NCBI GenBank assembly: GCA_023105745.1
Contig: JALGQZ010000009.1
Span: 47,397,967-47,461,966, forward strand
Reading direction: 5' to 3'
DNA length: 64,000 nucleotides
DNA from: Austropuccinia psidii
Lineage: Eukaryota > Basidiomycota > Pucciniomycetes > Pucciniales > Sphaerophragmiaceae
Positions 46,074 to 57,443 of this stretch are shown here, piece by piece. Positions within the stretch are counted from its first letter, which is position 1; every line of letters begins with the position of its first letter. The position numbers were made by a program, and so were the translations under genes. Below the pieces are notes generated by a model that ran no database searches, had not been told where the DNA came from, and saw only the letters and a program-made list of their open reading frames with translations.

Positions 46074-46820
46074 TGTAACAACCACTCACCAGGGGTAAAG
46101 GTATTCATCAATACACCCACTCAAACACCTCAAATCAGCAGATCCACTATCTGCATCAGCATTCAGTTTCAGAAATCTTCCTTTCTGAGACATGCATACA
46201 GCTTGGTACTTCAATACAGCCTGTCAACATCTGTACAGGTTGGATTCACCCAATACAGTTTCAATACACCAGCATTAAGCTGTATTATCACTCAAAAACA
46301 CCACACCTCTTGTACAGGTTTTGTACAGCTGTACAGGACCTGTATTGGCAAGACTCAATTCAATCATTCAATCCTCTCATGAAAATTCTTCCTCTGGATC
46401 AGGGCTGGTGATTCTCACATATACCAGCCCCTCTTTCTCCCCCCTGGGGACTTTTCCCCAGTTAATCAATTTAGTTTATTTATTATTTTATGAATATTCT
46501 TATCCTTATTTTGGGTATTATATTTATTTAATATTAAGTTAGTCTTTGCATTTCTCTCTTTGCCTGTACAGTATGAGCTGGGTGGCCATATCCTTATTAA
46601 CCCTTCTCTTTTCATTCTGACAGGTTGAAACAGTGGACTTGGACTTGTTTGTGGTTGGCTCTTCTATGCTTTACTCTTATCTCTTTTGTTGCTGCTTTCT
46701 TATATTCTTTATTTTAGTAATTCATCTCCTGCACTCTTAAGTGTATTCCTTCTTACCATATCTTTGAGCCCTCCATAAGTGAGTCCCAGGCCCTCTTTAC
46801 TTCAAAGAGCCCCTGTGACA
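46074..46820 (+). repeat. Element B 3' LTR
   Basis: This is the 747-bp partner of 36644-37389. It has the intact hairpin CTGGGGACTTTTCCCCAG (46444-46461) followed by AGTTAATCAATTTA (46460-46473). Confidence 0.93.
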
Positions 46821-46897
46821 TTACCCCTTTGGGTCCTTTTCCTTCTTCATACCATTGATAAAACTGTAGTAAAATTTTATATTTTGGTGGGAGGGAA

Positions 46898-48709
46898 TGT
46901 GAGCCTTGAGGTAGATCTTACATACCCAAATAGGCCACAATTATTTTAAAAATAAAATCTGAATTATGCATAGCTCATAAGTCATGCATATATCCAAAAT
47001 TTATCATTTTTGATTTCAGAAAAAATGAAGAACTTTTTATTGAGTGAGTAAATCCATGGATTTAAGGCCAGATTTGGATTCTACACAAAAAACACCTAGG
47101 GTAGCTCCATAGAGTGAATAAGCTCAAATTAATTCTTTGAGGTGGTAATATGTAAAATAATTCAATACCACATCATCAATACCACATAAAAGATCCGTGA
47201 AAATTTTTGTTTTTCTTAATTTCATTCCAAAATAATGGGAATGTGAGAAATACCATGTGGATATCTCACTTGAAGCTTAAGCTTCTATTTTGATGTGAAA
47301 AATAGGCAAGGGGGACAAAAGACATCAAAGAGAGCCAGGGTACCCAGCTTCTGAGGCCTCAGATGCGTGGACAGCTCCAAATCTTGGCCCAATTAGTAAA
47401 CTAAAACAGTTTGGGAACTTGGTTACAATGTTACAACTACAGTAAATCATAAGAAAATAGCAAATAACCTGCTATTTTGACGTGCCAAGGAGGTAAAGAG
47501 CTACTTGGAATCCTGTAACCGTGTCAATTCTTTATGACTTTCGATGGATAGACCCTAAAAGAGTAATGAAAAGCCTTTTTGGACTTGTATCCATTGATTT
47601 ACCTCATAGCAACCAGCTAAACACTGATATTTGCAATTCTATGTAGAAATGAGGTAAAAACCTTAAAAATTCATTAAAAATACAATTCTTGATGAATCTC
47701 TCTGAAGCTTTCAGGACCAATGGAGAGCTGTATTATCCATGGTACAACCAAAAAGAATTATACTTCTACTAGTAAAGATGAAAGTTGTACTTACAGTCCA
47801 TTTTTGACTATTCCACGTGAAACACTGAATCTTTGTAAATTCACAGTAAATACAACCTGTGATGAAATTACAATAAAATTGATAAATTTGAGAAATAAAT
47901 GATTATTTTGGAATAAAAGAAAATTTACAGGTGTTACTCCTTTTATTCTTAACCATATGTGGGTTGGTAGTCACGTAAAAGCATCAATTAAGTAATTATG
48001 ATAATCTTATGTGACAGCAGATGATGCAATGAATAATACAAAAGGGTTTATTGTTTCTCACTCACTGGCTTTTCAGTTTTCTCCATGGCACGCCTCTGTG
48101 AGCTGTCTTAGACTTAAAAGAGGCCTCCTCTTGCTGTTTTTTCCACATCATCACATTATTATATTATACCTTTATTACTAAACAAGTAAGTATTAGTTAA
48201 AACTATTTCTTAAGTGTTTCATTATTTCAGAAATCAATCAGGAAGACGTGAAATCATAGAAATGAACTATAATTTGTTGTAATACTGTTATAAGTCAATT
48301 TTGATCCAATAAATCCACAGTTCTACGTCAAATTTCTCTACTATTATCATCTAAAAGGTTCATTGGATTAATAGTGAGTAATTTATCTCAATTCTTCAAG
48401 TGTTTCTCTAGTAATAGTTTTCTTCAAGAATTATCTTTAGAATTATTCTCGCAAAAGATAATTATATATTAAAATAATTTTATTATTTTAAGAAAAGAAG
48501 TTTTTATTATTAAATTCTTGTAATTGATTCTTGTAGACAGTTACTTCTCACTGTTAAAATCACTAGTAGTGCTTAACACGTGAAAGAAATAATTATTTAA
48601 TTATTTAATTGTGTTTCTAATAATATTTTATTATTATATTTCATAAGAACATACATAGTATGGCTGATTAATAGTAATATTATCATCAGTTTCATAGTCA
48701 AATCTTACA
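46898..48709 (+). repeat. Element A 3' LTR
   Basis: This is the 1812-bp partner of 28265-30159, from TGTGAGCCTTGAGGTAGATC to AAATCTTACA, followed by the target duplication TGGGT. Confidence 0.92.
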
Positions 48710-48714
48710 TGGGT

Positions 48715-50308
48715 GGCCTGCTTAAAAAGGCCCAATGTCAGGCTGAGTCTATGAAGAGGTGATAATAACAGTATTTACAGCCTAAACTATGACTGTGACC
48801 CGGATAATAATGATAAAGAAAAGGCTTTAAATAAAATATAAGGGCTTTACTAAAACATTTTAGTGGGGGTGAGCACTGTTGAAATACCTGGGTGCAGCTT
48901 TATCAAGTGGATTATTATAATAAAGTCTAAAATAATTAACATTATAATTATAATTGATTATTTCAAATAGTATAACCGTTTTTGACAGTTGTACTACATA
49001 GGAATTGAAGAGAAGGATGGGGATTCCTCTTTTGGTCAGGTTAAAAAAAGGTCCTCTAGACCATTTCATGTGGATGAAGTGTAGATTTTTTACTTCAGAG
49101 TACTGGCTTGTTGTTTCCACACGGCCTGTATACTCTGTATTGGGCTCAGATGTGGTTTTGAAACCACATCTGGGCAGGCTTCACCAATGCAGGGTGAAAA
49201 CTTTCATCTGGGGACCACACAGCCCTCTTCTGACATGCATGACACGTAGAATGCTGTAAAGAACCTGTATGGGACCCCATATTTAATTAACTATGAGGTA
49301 TTGGAGTATAAACATGCTTCTTTGTCTTTTTGACACCTCATAATCATGGTTATGGGATATTATTCCACAGAAAAGGTGTATTGGCCCAATTGTGGGACTT
49401 TAACCTTAAAACTGCTATAACATTGTCAGTTTTTGAGATATTGAGCTCAAAGTTGGTTCATTGTGTAGCCTCTTGAGATTTTCACAATAGTACATCATTT
49501 GGTATGGTTAAAATTAAATATGGCAAAGTTATGCTATTTAAAAACTTTGTTATTCAGATATATGATTATATTAATATCTGTATGGAGCATGTTTGCTCCA
49601 TAACTTTTGTTGTAGATGAGATATGGGGAAATTAATGGAACTATCAGATAGAGCTGATTGTTCTCTTTCCAAAATAACCCCACTTCAAGCCTCTCACACT
49701 AAAACTGTAGAAGCTATATGAGAGGTGAATATTTTATTCACCCTCATTTGGCCTTATTTTGGCCATAACTTCTGTAATTTTGCTGTTAGCTCAACTTGGA
49801 TAGTACTATTGGATAGCCCTGACTTAGAAATTCAATTTAAATACCCATTTCATTGGGTTAAGCCTCTTCCTCTGGATTTCAGATGGGAGGTGAAAATTAA
49901 GGTTTATGCTCAGCAACAAATTTGAGAAGGAATAACTTTGTTAATCTTTGTCCTATGATTATGGGACTTTTATATTTGGAAAGAGGTGAGTTTCCTCTTT
50001 ACTTTGATACCTTTTGAGCTGGTTTGGCTCAGCGCCATGTTTTGGTAGTATCTTAGCTTTACCATTGGTTTATGGTATTTGGCTGTCATACTTGTCCTCT
50101 AGTTCTGAGTCACAGGCTGACACCCATGACCCATAAATCTTCCCAATTCTATAGCCCATGGGATTTCAACCCAAAAAAATAGATTTTTGGGCTGGCCAAA
50201 CCCATAATCTTTCCCAATGAAAATCCAAAATACACAAAGTATCAACTTTACAGTAAAGTCTTGCCTCCCACTCACTCAATTGACCTTGGTCAATAAACAA
50301 ATACAAAT
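48715..50308. other. Spacer with one strong palindrome
   Basis: No gene is recognised. At 49147-49172 CAGATGTGGTTT and AAACCACATCTG form a perfect 12-bp inverted repeat around TG; with one mismatch it extends to 15 bp on each side. Confidence 0.5.
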
Positions 50309-52023
50309 GTGTTTTCCACATGCTTTGGAAACACAATCATCTTTTATTCTTCATTTCACCCTCCCTATTTATCTGAATTAGATTCTCAAAGCATTGTTGA
50401 TGAGTTTGACCTTGATAAATTTGAGGAATTGCTTTATCAGATTGATCAATCCATTGAACAAAAAAAATTAAAATTAATTGAAAAGAAAAACCAAGTGGCA
50501 CTTACCCCAAATGAAGAGAAATGGCTCAATAATTAAATTAATCTCATTGATGAGCATGTTGAAGTGGATCTCCTTATTCAGGCCAGTGACAAAGGCCTGG
50601 AAACAATATATCTTACAGAATTGAAATATCAAGCATTGAAGACCTTGATTAAATTTTTTGAAGCTCAAAACTTCACAGCAAAATTAAAAAAGAAGTAAGA
50701 ACAAAGAACAAGCTTTCTAAAACAAACAGAAATCAGAGCTGGGTTGAAGAAAAACAAAGGCTTCCTCCAAAAGACACATGGAAAATATTTTTCAGAAGAA
50801 TCAAATATTGGATTGGAACCATTAAAATGGTAAAACCCCATGACTTATGGTTGAACACTTTGACAAGGATTAGCCACACCTATACCTGAAGCAGCCAAAA
50901 ATCTCTACTTGGATTAAGGATGAAAACCAAATTGTTCACTCCAATAGAATAACTGGATTGAAAGGTGTCAAAAATGGTATAATTGAAACCATTCTTGAAG
51001 CATGGACAAAGCAAGCAAAGGAAAAAAACTTGCTGATTATGGGAAATATTATATGAGAAAAGTGGAAGTATTTGTCAAGGTTGTGAAAACTACCTAGCCA
51101 TCAATGAATTTATTTATTTAATGGATGGTTAGATGCATTTAAGTTACAAAAATATAAACAACATGGGGGTTCCAGATCAAAGAATTTGGCCTATTTTGAA
51201 GAAGAAATAAATTTCCTTGGCCCACTCCTCTCAGGATACAATGCTCATGATATTTTCAACATGAAAAAAGGGGACTGTTTTATGCATGAGGTTTTTTGTT
51301 GTTTTTTTCAATTTCATTTTCCTCGTACCTTTCTGTTATTTTTCAGGATTACCCCCAATAAAGGGCTTGCTTCATCATTTACTACTAGGCTTAAAATTAA
51401 TAAGAACAATCCTAATTTTTCACTTGCAATGCTATGGGTACCATAAAGATTCCTTTTTTATTTTTTGGAAAGTTTGAAACAACACCTTTATTCAAAGGAA
51501 GCATGACTTCCATCTAGGCTACATCTAATCCTTCCATTTGAAACTATGGGTGAATACCCAAATTTTGCAAAAACAGGTAGTCTCATGGACCCAAGAGATT
51601 TGTAAAAAAATGGATAGGAAGATAGTCTTCCTTCTGGAAAATTTCAAAGGCCATGAAGAGCCTTCCAAAGGGCTATCACACATCAAGATAATTTTCTTCT
51701 CACCAAATCTCACATCTCACATCAAGCCACTTGATGAAGGGATAATAAGAACTTTCAAGGAACAATATAAAAAAAGCTTGATTTATTTAGAAAGCCAAAA
51801 CTACAACAGAAATGTTGGTTCAAATCATATATACAACATGGACCAGCTAAATGGCATACACCTTTGCTGCTTGACTTGGAATATGGTAATATCAGAAATA
51901 ATCAATAGGTTTTTGAGCCATATGAAGATAGTACCAAAGCGCACTAAATTTCCAAATGGCTTTGTATTAATACAAGAAGAAGCCTTACTTGATAAAGAAA
52001 ATATTTTCCTGAAATATATTTAA
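50309..52023 (+). pseudogene. Tigger/pogo-type DDE transposase remnant
   Basis: Pieces of a Tc1/mariner-pogo transposase appear in order but in several frames with many stops. The N-terminal part shows SYLSEL-like text and VDEFDLDKFEELLYQID followed by a Lys-rich stretch (50380-50530). Near 51240 is HDIFNMKKGD, where the family has the first catalytic aspartate (NMDE). At 51600-51800 is the DDE end: RKIVFLLENFKGHE (family LLQDN), then SPNLTSHIKPLDEGIIRTFK, matching the usual pattern of TS, a QP-like pair and GII. The family cuts and pastes DNA at TA sites. Both visible catalytic positions look altered (D to K/E), so the copy is dead. Terminal inverted repeats were not found. Confidence 0.8.
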
Positions 52024-52061
52024 CTGATAAAAGTATGTAATTGAATTCCAATATCCAAAAT

Positions 52062-53760
52062 TGTGAGACTTTTGGATATGAACAAATCTCCAAAAAAGTC
52101 ACAAAACAACATTACAAATATTATTCCAATAAGAAGAACTGCAGTTATAATTTTAAAATAAGTAAAAATTCCATGGAAAGGCATAGATTCTCAATTATCT
52201 AAGAGAAAAATGAATAAACATGTGAAATAAATTAAAAAATTGGAGTATCAATCAAAAAATAAATATATGACCTCTTTATTGCATATCTGTAAAATCAATA
52301 CTGACTGAGATAACCTGGATATATTCAATTTTATGAACAATGAATATATTCATGGCTTTTAGCTCATATTTTTTGAGCTTAACAGGATGAATAGTTAATT
52401 CAAAAATAAAGTTACCACAAAATGACTGTAAGAATAAAGATACAAAATTTATTTAGGAAGTTATAAACAAGGTTGGAGCTTATAAGGAGCTATTTGAAAA
52501 AATAGCCATAGCTGTTGACCACTTCAAATTGAGAGTGGTTCAAACTTAAAAAAGTATATATTAATATTCTAATAGGTTATACATGAAGAATTACTTGATT
52601 TTAATCATTATATTCAAGGTAAAACCCCATGAAACCAGGGTTTGAAGTCTAAAATAGGAAGTTTTGACAGAAAAGTAGAGTTACAAGAAAAATAATCAAA
52701 ATTAGAGTTTTCATTGTTTAATGGAATCCTCTTGGAATCTCAGTAAAGACATTACAAACTATAAGAATTCAATTTGAAAGCTATTAAGGATCAAAGTCTA
52801 GGTATAAAAATTATCATTAACTTTAATCTTATTTTAAGCTTAACAGTTGAATTAGAAATAAAACTGGTGTATAATAGTATTATATGATTAAGTCTACTAA
52901 AATAAATGGAAATTGATTCCTTCCCATGCCTAAGCTGTCATCAAATTGAAGCTATAGTTATAGCTCTAAAAAATGGTGTAATAATGAGATAAAAAGGTTT
53001 AATAATGATATAATCATCATCAAAGCTTAAGCAACTGATAAATTCAAGTGGATAACATCAATAAGTATCTACCAGAAGGTATCTGGTAGCTATAAGGAAG
53101 GATATTCACTATAAAAGAAACTCCTCTGCCTCTGTTTCCCCCTCAGACGCATCAAAAACACAAAAATATTAAGTTGAAAGGTAATTTCTTTATTCTATAT
53201 ATATAGCTATTATATTATTAAAAGACCAAAGATACACTATTTATTAATCACTAGCTTTGACATTATTAATCCAATATTTTCTTTTTTTTGTTAAATTCTC
53301 TTAAATATCTCTAAATCCACTTGAAAATAGTCCAATTTGTAATTCTCTCTATTTTTCATTGTAAATAGAGTTTAAATAAGTTGTATTTATATTATTAGGT
53401 GTAAAGCTAATTAAAATTATTATTCTAAGTTTAAAAACTAGGTTACTCTCTCTATACTATTAGCTTTGATACATAAATTTAATATTAGTAATATTATTGT
53501 TATTTGTTATTAAATATCAAATGTTTTATGAATTTATTAGTTCTTTTAACATTAATAAATTTCCTTAAATATATCAGCTTGTCATATATAAATATATTTC
53601 TTTATTATATTATTTCATGATAAGCTCATATTATCTAATTATTCTTTAATAATATAATCAATTTTATGCCATAATTTATACTTACTAAATTAGGACATCC
53701 AAAGAGAAGTAAGTCAAAGACAAGTAATTATTACTTATTTTTTCATAGTAAAATCTTGCA
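52062..53760 (+). repeat. Element E 5' LTR
   Basis: It starts TGTGAGACTTTTGGATATG and ends AAAATCTTGCA. A TATA box TATAAAAG at 53110-53117 is followed by a CCCCCTCAGA segment, as in the element C LTR. TTTAGGAGCCTGGCC follows the LTR, as in element A. Confidence 0.85.
53110..53117 (+). promoter_or_regulatory. TATA box of element E LTR
   Basis: TATAAAAG lies upstream of CTCCTCTGCCTCTGTTTCCC. The same order is seen in element C, and this supports it as the retrotransposon core promoter. Confidence 0.65.
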
Positions 53761-54409
53761 TTTAGGAGCCTGGCCATGATATTTAGCTAAAAGAACATTA
53801 AAATCATTCAAATTGGGCTGATTAAGTGATAAATTATATAAAACTTTTATATTTCTTGATTTTACAAGCTATTGAGTCATTTGGAAGGTAATTGTATTTT
53901 CCTACATGTGGTTTTTAACATCCTTAAACTTGCAAGAACTTTTTTTATGTGACTCCAGCGATTCAAAATATAAATTTATACTTGATATAATTGGAAAAGA
54001 ATAACATTTTTTTTCATTATTGTTCATAAAGAAAAAACAAAAAATATTACATCATAAAATAGATAAAAAACAGTTTTTTTCCTTATTTCCCTTATAAAAA
54101 GATAAAAAAGAAATTTTTTAAGTTTAAATTGCCATATCTTCCCAAAAATAAAACTTTTATAGGCATAATTATAATCATTTGTCTTTTTTTCAGTGTTTTA
54201 AGAAAATCTAAAAAAGGCCAATCAAACAACTGTTGAAAGATTGGTGGAAGAGCTTGCCAAAGCTCTTCAAAAACAGCTATCAATAAGAAAGAAAAGCTAA
54301 GAAGTTAGTCTTTCCAGGACTCTTAAGGTGAGCACCTTTCTTTAAATTAAATAAAAGAATAAAATATTTGTGAAATATTTTTCTTTATCACTTTATTTTG
54401 ATTATTACT

Positions 54410-55011
54410 ACTAAAAGAGTTTCCCAATACTACATCCAATCAGATTGAGGTGGACTCAGAGGTAAAAATAATCCCACAAAAGGGAAAAGAAAGGGAAAAA
54501 TACCCATTGGAACAAAATCCATACAAGGAAGAGCCATATCCAAAAGGAAAGTTTCAGAAATGCCCATAATACCTTAACCAGAATTGGAACTAAGTATGAT
54601 TAATTAAAACAGAGACAAATCACATTACAAGGGCTCAGATAGACATCTACATGAGCCAGTAAAAACAGTAATACATGGTTTCAAGAACAAACATTGGGAA
54701 ATGTTTCCACAAATTCACCAAAGAGTGATGAACTCCTTGCACATCCTCAAAACGTTCTTCAAGGAGGAGGAAATAGTTAAATAATCCAATGAATGGAACC
54801 CAATATCATCCAAACCTCAAATCAAAAATATAAAGGACTGGAACAAAAAAAGAGGGAGGCAAGCATGGAAGAAGCCCCAGTAGCTTCTACCAGAAAGCCA
54901 CAAGCCAACCAACCTCCCCAAGAGGGGAAGAAGAACAAAAAAAGAACTGGAGAAAGCCTTATTACCCCAGTTACAAGATCCCAAGAATCCAAAAGGATGC
55001 CATGGACAATG
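54410..55011 (+). pseudogene. Element E gag fragment
   Basis: Broken frames align with element A gag: FKNKHWEMFPQIHQRVMNSL (about 54680-54740) matches the EEWEICPSLWKGAMNSYLHI segment of A, a Lys/Gln/Pro-rich linker follows, and the fragment ends at ...MDN near 55005, where A has MDSVF. The insertion of B2 cuts it there. Confidence 0.7.
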
Positions 55012-56664
55012 TGTCACAGGGGCTCTTATGGAAGCAAGAGGGCCTGGCACTCAGGAATCAAGAACTCACTTGGAGGGCTCCAAAAGATGATAAGAAATAC
55101 TATGGAATATATTTCTTAAGCAGGAATAAGAGAAAGGACAAATATGCCAAAGATAACAAAGAATAAGAAGAGTGAAGCCAGAGGCCAAAATAAAAGGAAG
55201 CCAACCAAGTGAATCCTCAATTCACTGTTTCAACCTGCCAGAAAGAACAATGGAATTAGTAAAGGATATGACCACCAATATCCACTGACAGGCGAAGAAA
55301 GAAAGAGAAAAAAGGTGCTAATGACTGACTTAAGATTATCAGTATTAACTTTAATAATGTAAAAGAAAATAAGGATAAAAATAAATCCAATAGATTAATT
55401 AACTGGGGAAAAAGTCCCCAGGTGCTGAAAGGTGGCCAGTATATGTGAAAATTGAAAGATTGATCCTGAAGGTGGATCACCGGCTGTATTGTCCGAATCA
55501 GGCCAATACAGTTCTGGCCATCTTGAATATGAACTGTGTGATTGAATTCCCACAGTGAAATATGAATTGGTTCAATTGGGCCAAGTACATACAGGTTGAT
55601 TGATTGCCGCCTGTACAAACCAATTTAGTTGTCCAAGGAGTATTGAGATACTTGATGCCTTGAAAACTGATTGAAATGATGGAATACCTCTGAGAATGAA
55701 CCTTGGAAGAATCCTGAATGAGAGTACCAACCCAACTCCTACATAGCCAGGTGGTTGCAGTCCTTGAATGGTCTTCTGCTTGCCGCCATGGATTACCAAA
55801 CTGATGAGTCCAAAAGTCCTCCTTCGAAATGGGCGTTGGATTTTGGTGCCTTGAGTCAAGAAGGTGGAATTGATTTCTGAAAACGTCACCATTGAATTGC
55901 TGAGCAAAAATGGTGCATAATGGTATATAACACCATATATGCACCACTCCTGCAACCTTGAGTACGGGGTGCATGGAGGAGTGGAAGAATCTTCCTTAAG
56001 TTGAGGGAAAAACTTGATGAAATGATTTGGTGGCCCCTGGTGGTTGCCAGAGGCCATGACGGAGATATTGGTCCATAGTGGTCCATGGCCAAAATTGAGT
56101 CCTACGCGATTTATGGCCAAAAAGGTGTCCAAGGAGTTTTTGGCCAATTTTGGGTCCAAGGGAAATATGGCCAATTTTGGCTCAGGTGGGCCCAGATGTG
56201 GTTTGGGACCCACCTGGCCTTGGGGGCTAGGTGGTTGCCCCCTTTTGGCCTCATTGGATTAGGCCAAAAGGGGCCCTAAAGGCCTGCGGACCGTAGGGGG
56301 CCTAAATGGCCCCTAAAGGCCATTTAGGCCCAAGACCCCCCAATGAAAAGGGGGGCCTGGATCCACTGGTGGTGGCTAAGGGACCTGGAGACCCCTAGAA
56401 GACAAAAGGGACCCCCAGGCCCAAAATCAATGATGAAGGCCTGGGGGTTGGTGAGGTGTGAATGGGCCAAGAAGGCCAATGACGGCAGGATATGGCCTGA
56501 GGCCATAAATGGCCATTATAATGGGTTGTGGCGTAAGAGCCATTGAACATTCAAAGGGGGCCAATGGGCCATAAATGATATGAAATGGCCAATTGGCCCC
56601 AACTTGGCTCCAGGTTGGATTGCCGCAACCATCAAGGAGGAGGGTCAAACTCGTGGTTGTGACA
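55012..56664 (-). repeat. B2 3' LTR (1653 bp)
   Basis: On the minus strand it starts TGTCACAACCACGAG and ends GCCCCTGTGACA. It contains a GGCC-rich segment (56070-56600), a CATATACTGG TATA-like box, the hairpin CTGGGGACTTTTTCCCCAG (55403-55421) and AGTTAATTAATCTA (55391-55404). The purine tract GGTAGGGGGGGTAC (56665-56678) precedes it. Confidence 0.9.
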
Positions 56665-56678
56665 GTACCCCCCCTACC

Positions 56679-57443
56679 TTGAATGGTGAGCTCCTGAGCA
56701 CCAAGATGAGGTAGAAGCCTGTTGAGGCTATTGAGATGGATTTGACGGAGGGATTCCAGAGGCATTGAATCTTTAAAAGAAAAATTGAACTGATAAGCTT
56801 GTTAGCATATGACTTGAGGTTGACTTGGTCTTCTCTTGACATTTGGCTTTGACAATGTTGAAGACGTGATTTGACGTAAAGATTTGGCATTAAAGAGTTA
56901 TAAGAAAAGAATTTTGAGAAAAATATAAAGAATCAAAGAGAAAGAAAAAGAAAGATAAAAGAGAAATGAATTTTGAGGAGGAATCCAATCTTCATCACGG
57001 ATTACGACAGTTGATTTTGAAAGTGGCCAAGGACCTGGATAAAAGAATTTGATGCCAGGTGCTCACAGAGTGGCCAAGGTGATGTTTTGACAGATTGTAG
57101 ACCCCTCAGGGAAGTGCACACCAGGAGAGGAACTTACTTTTAGAAGTTGCCAATCCCGCCAGTGCCATAAATAAGAATATAAATTGTATTAAGGAGTGTC
57201 TTGAAATGGAAAGCTTGGGAAGAAAAATGAAATTAAATGGTCCATTTGCCCAAGTGAAAAATGGCCATAAATTTGGAATTGGTGTTGAAGCCAGGCCAAT
57301 GAATCTGTGTCCAAATTGCAAAGTGCTCACAGAGTGGCCAAGGTGATGCTTACAACAAGGAGGGATAGAATACCCCTAAAGGTGCATACCAGGAGTGGGA
57401 CTTACTTTTGGTAATTCCTCTCCCCACCAAGCACCATAAAAGA
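56679..57443 (-). repeat. B2 3' untranslated region with two copies of the 3' module
   Basis: The stretches 57323-57439 and 57061-57170 (minus strand) each show TTATGGTGC or TTATGGCAC, AAGTAAGT, CTCCTGGT and ATCACCTTGGCCACTCTGTGAGCAC in that order. They match the two copies in element B. No antisense gene is found here. Confidence 0.82.

Larger units (their letters stand above)
36644..46820 (+). mobile_element. Chromovirus (Ty3/gypsy with chromodomain) B, nested in A
   Basis: B has LTRs 36644-37389 and 46074-46820 and a TTACC target duplication (36639-36643 and 46821-46825). A 745-bp leader, an intact gag, a nearly intact pol, a duplicated 3' module and an antisense gene follow in order. The polypurine tract AAGAGGGGGATAC precedes the 3' LTR. 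Its LTRs show several visible differences, so it is not brand new, but it is younger than element A. Confidence 0.95.
28265..48709 (+). mobile_element. Ty3/gypsy element A, split by chromovirus B
   Basis: Element A has LTRs of 1895 bp (28265-30159) and 1812 bp (46898-48709) and a TGGGT target duplication (28260-28264 and 48710-48714). Its gag-pol occupies 30871-36586. Chromovirus B sits just after pol at a TTACC duplication. The last 72 bp of the internal part, with the polypurine tract GGTGGGAGGGAA, lie at 46826-46897. The LTRs differ visibly and gag-pol has many stops, so it is an old inactive copy. Confidence 0.93.
52062..55011 (+). mobile_element. A-like gypsy element E, interrupted by B2
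   Basis: A 1699-bp 5' LTR (52062-53760) is followed by a leader and a gag fragment, which ends exactly where chromovirus B2 begins (55012). The rest of E, if present, lies beyond the window. It is a sister of elements A and C. Confidence 0.82.
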
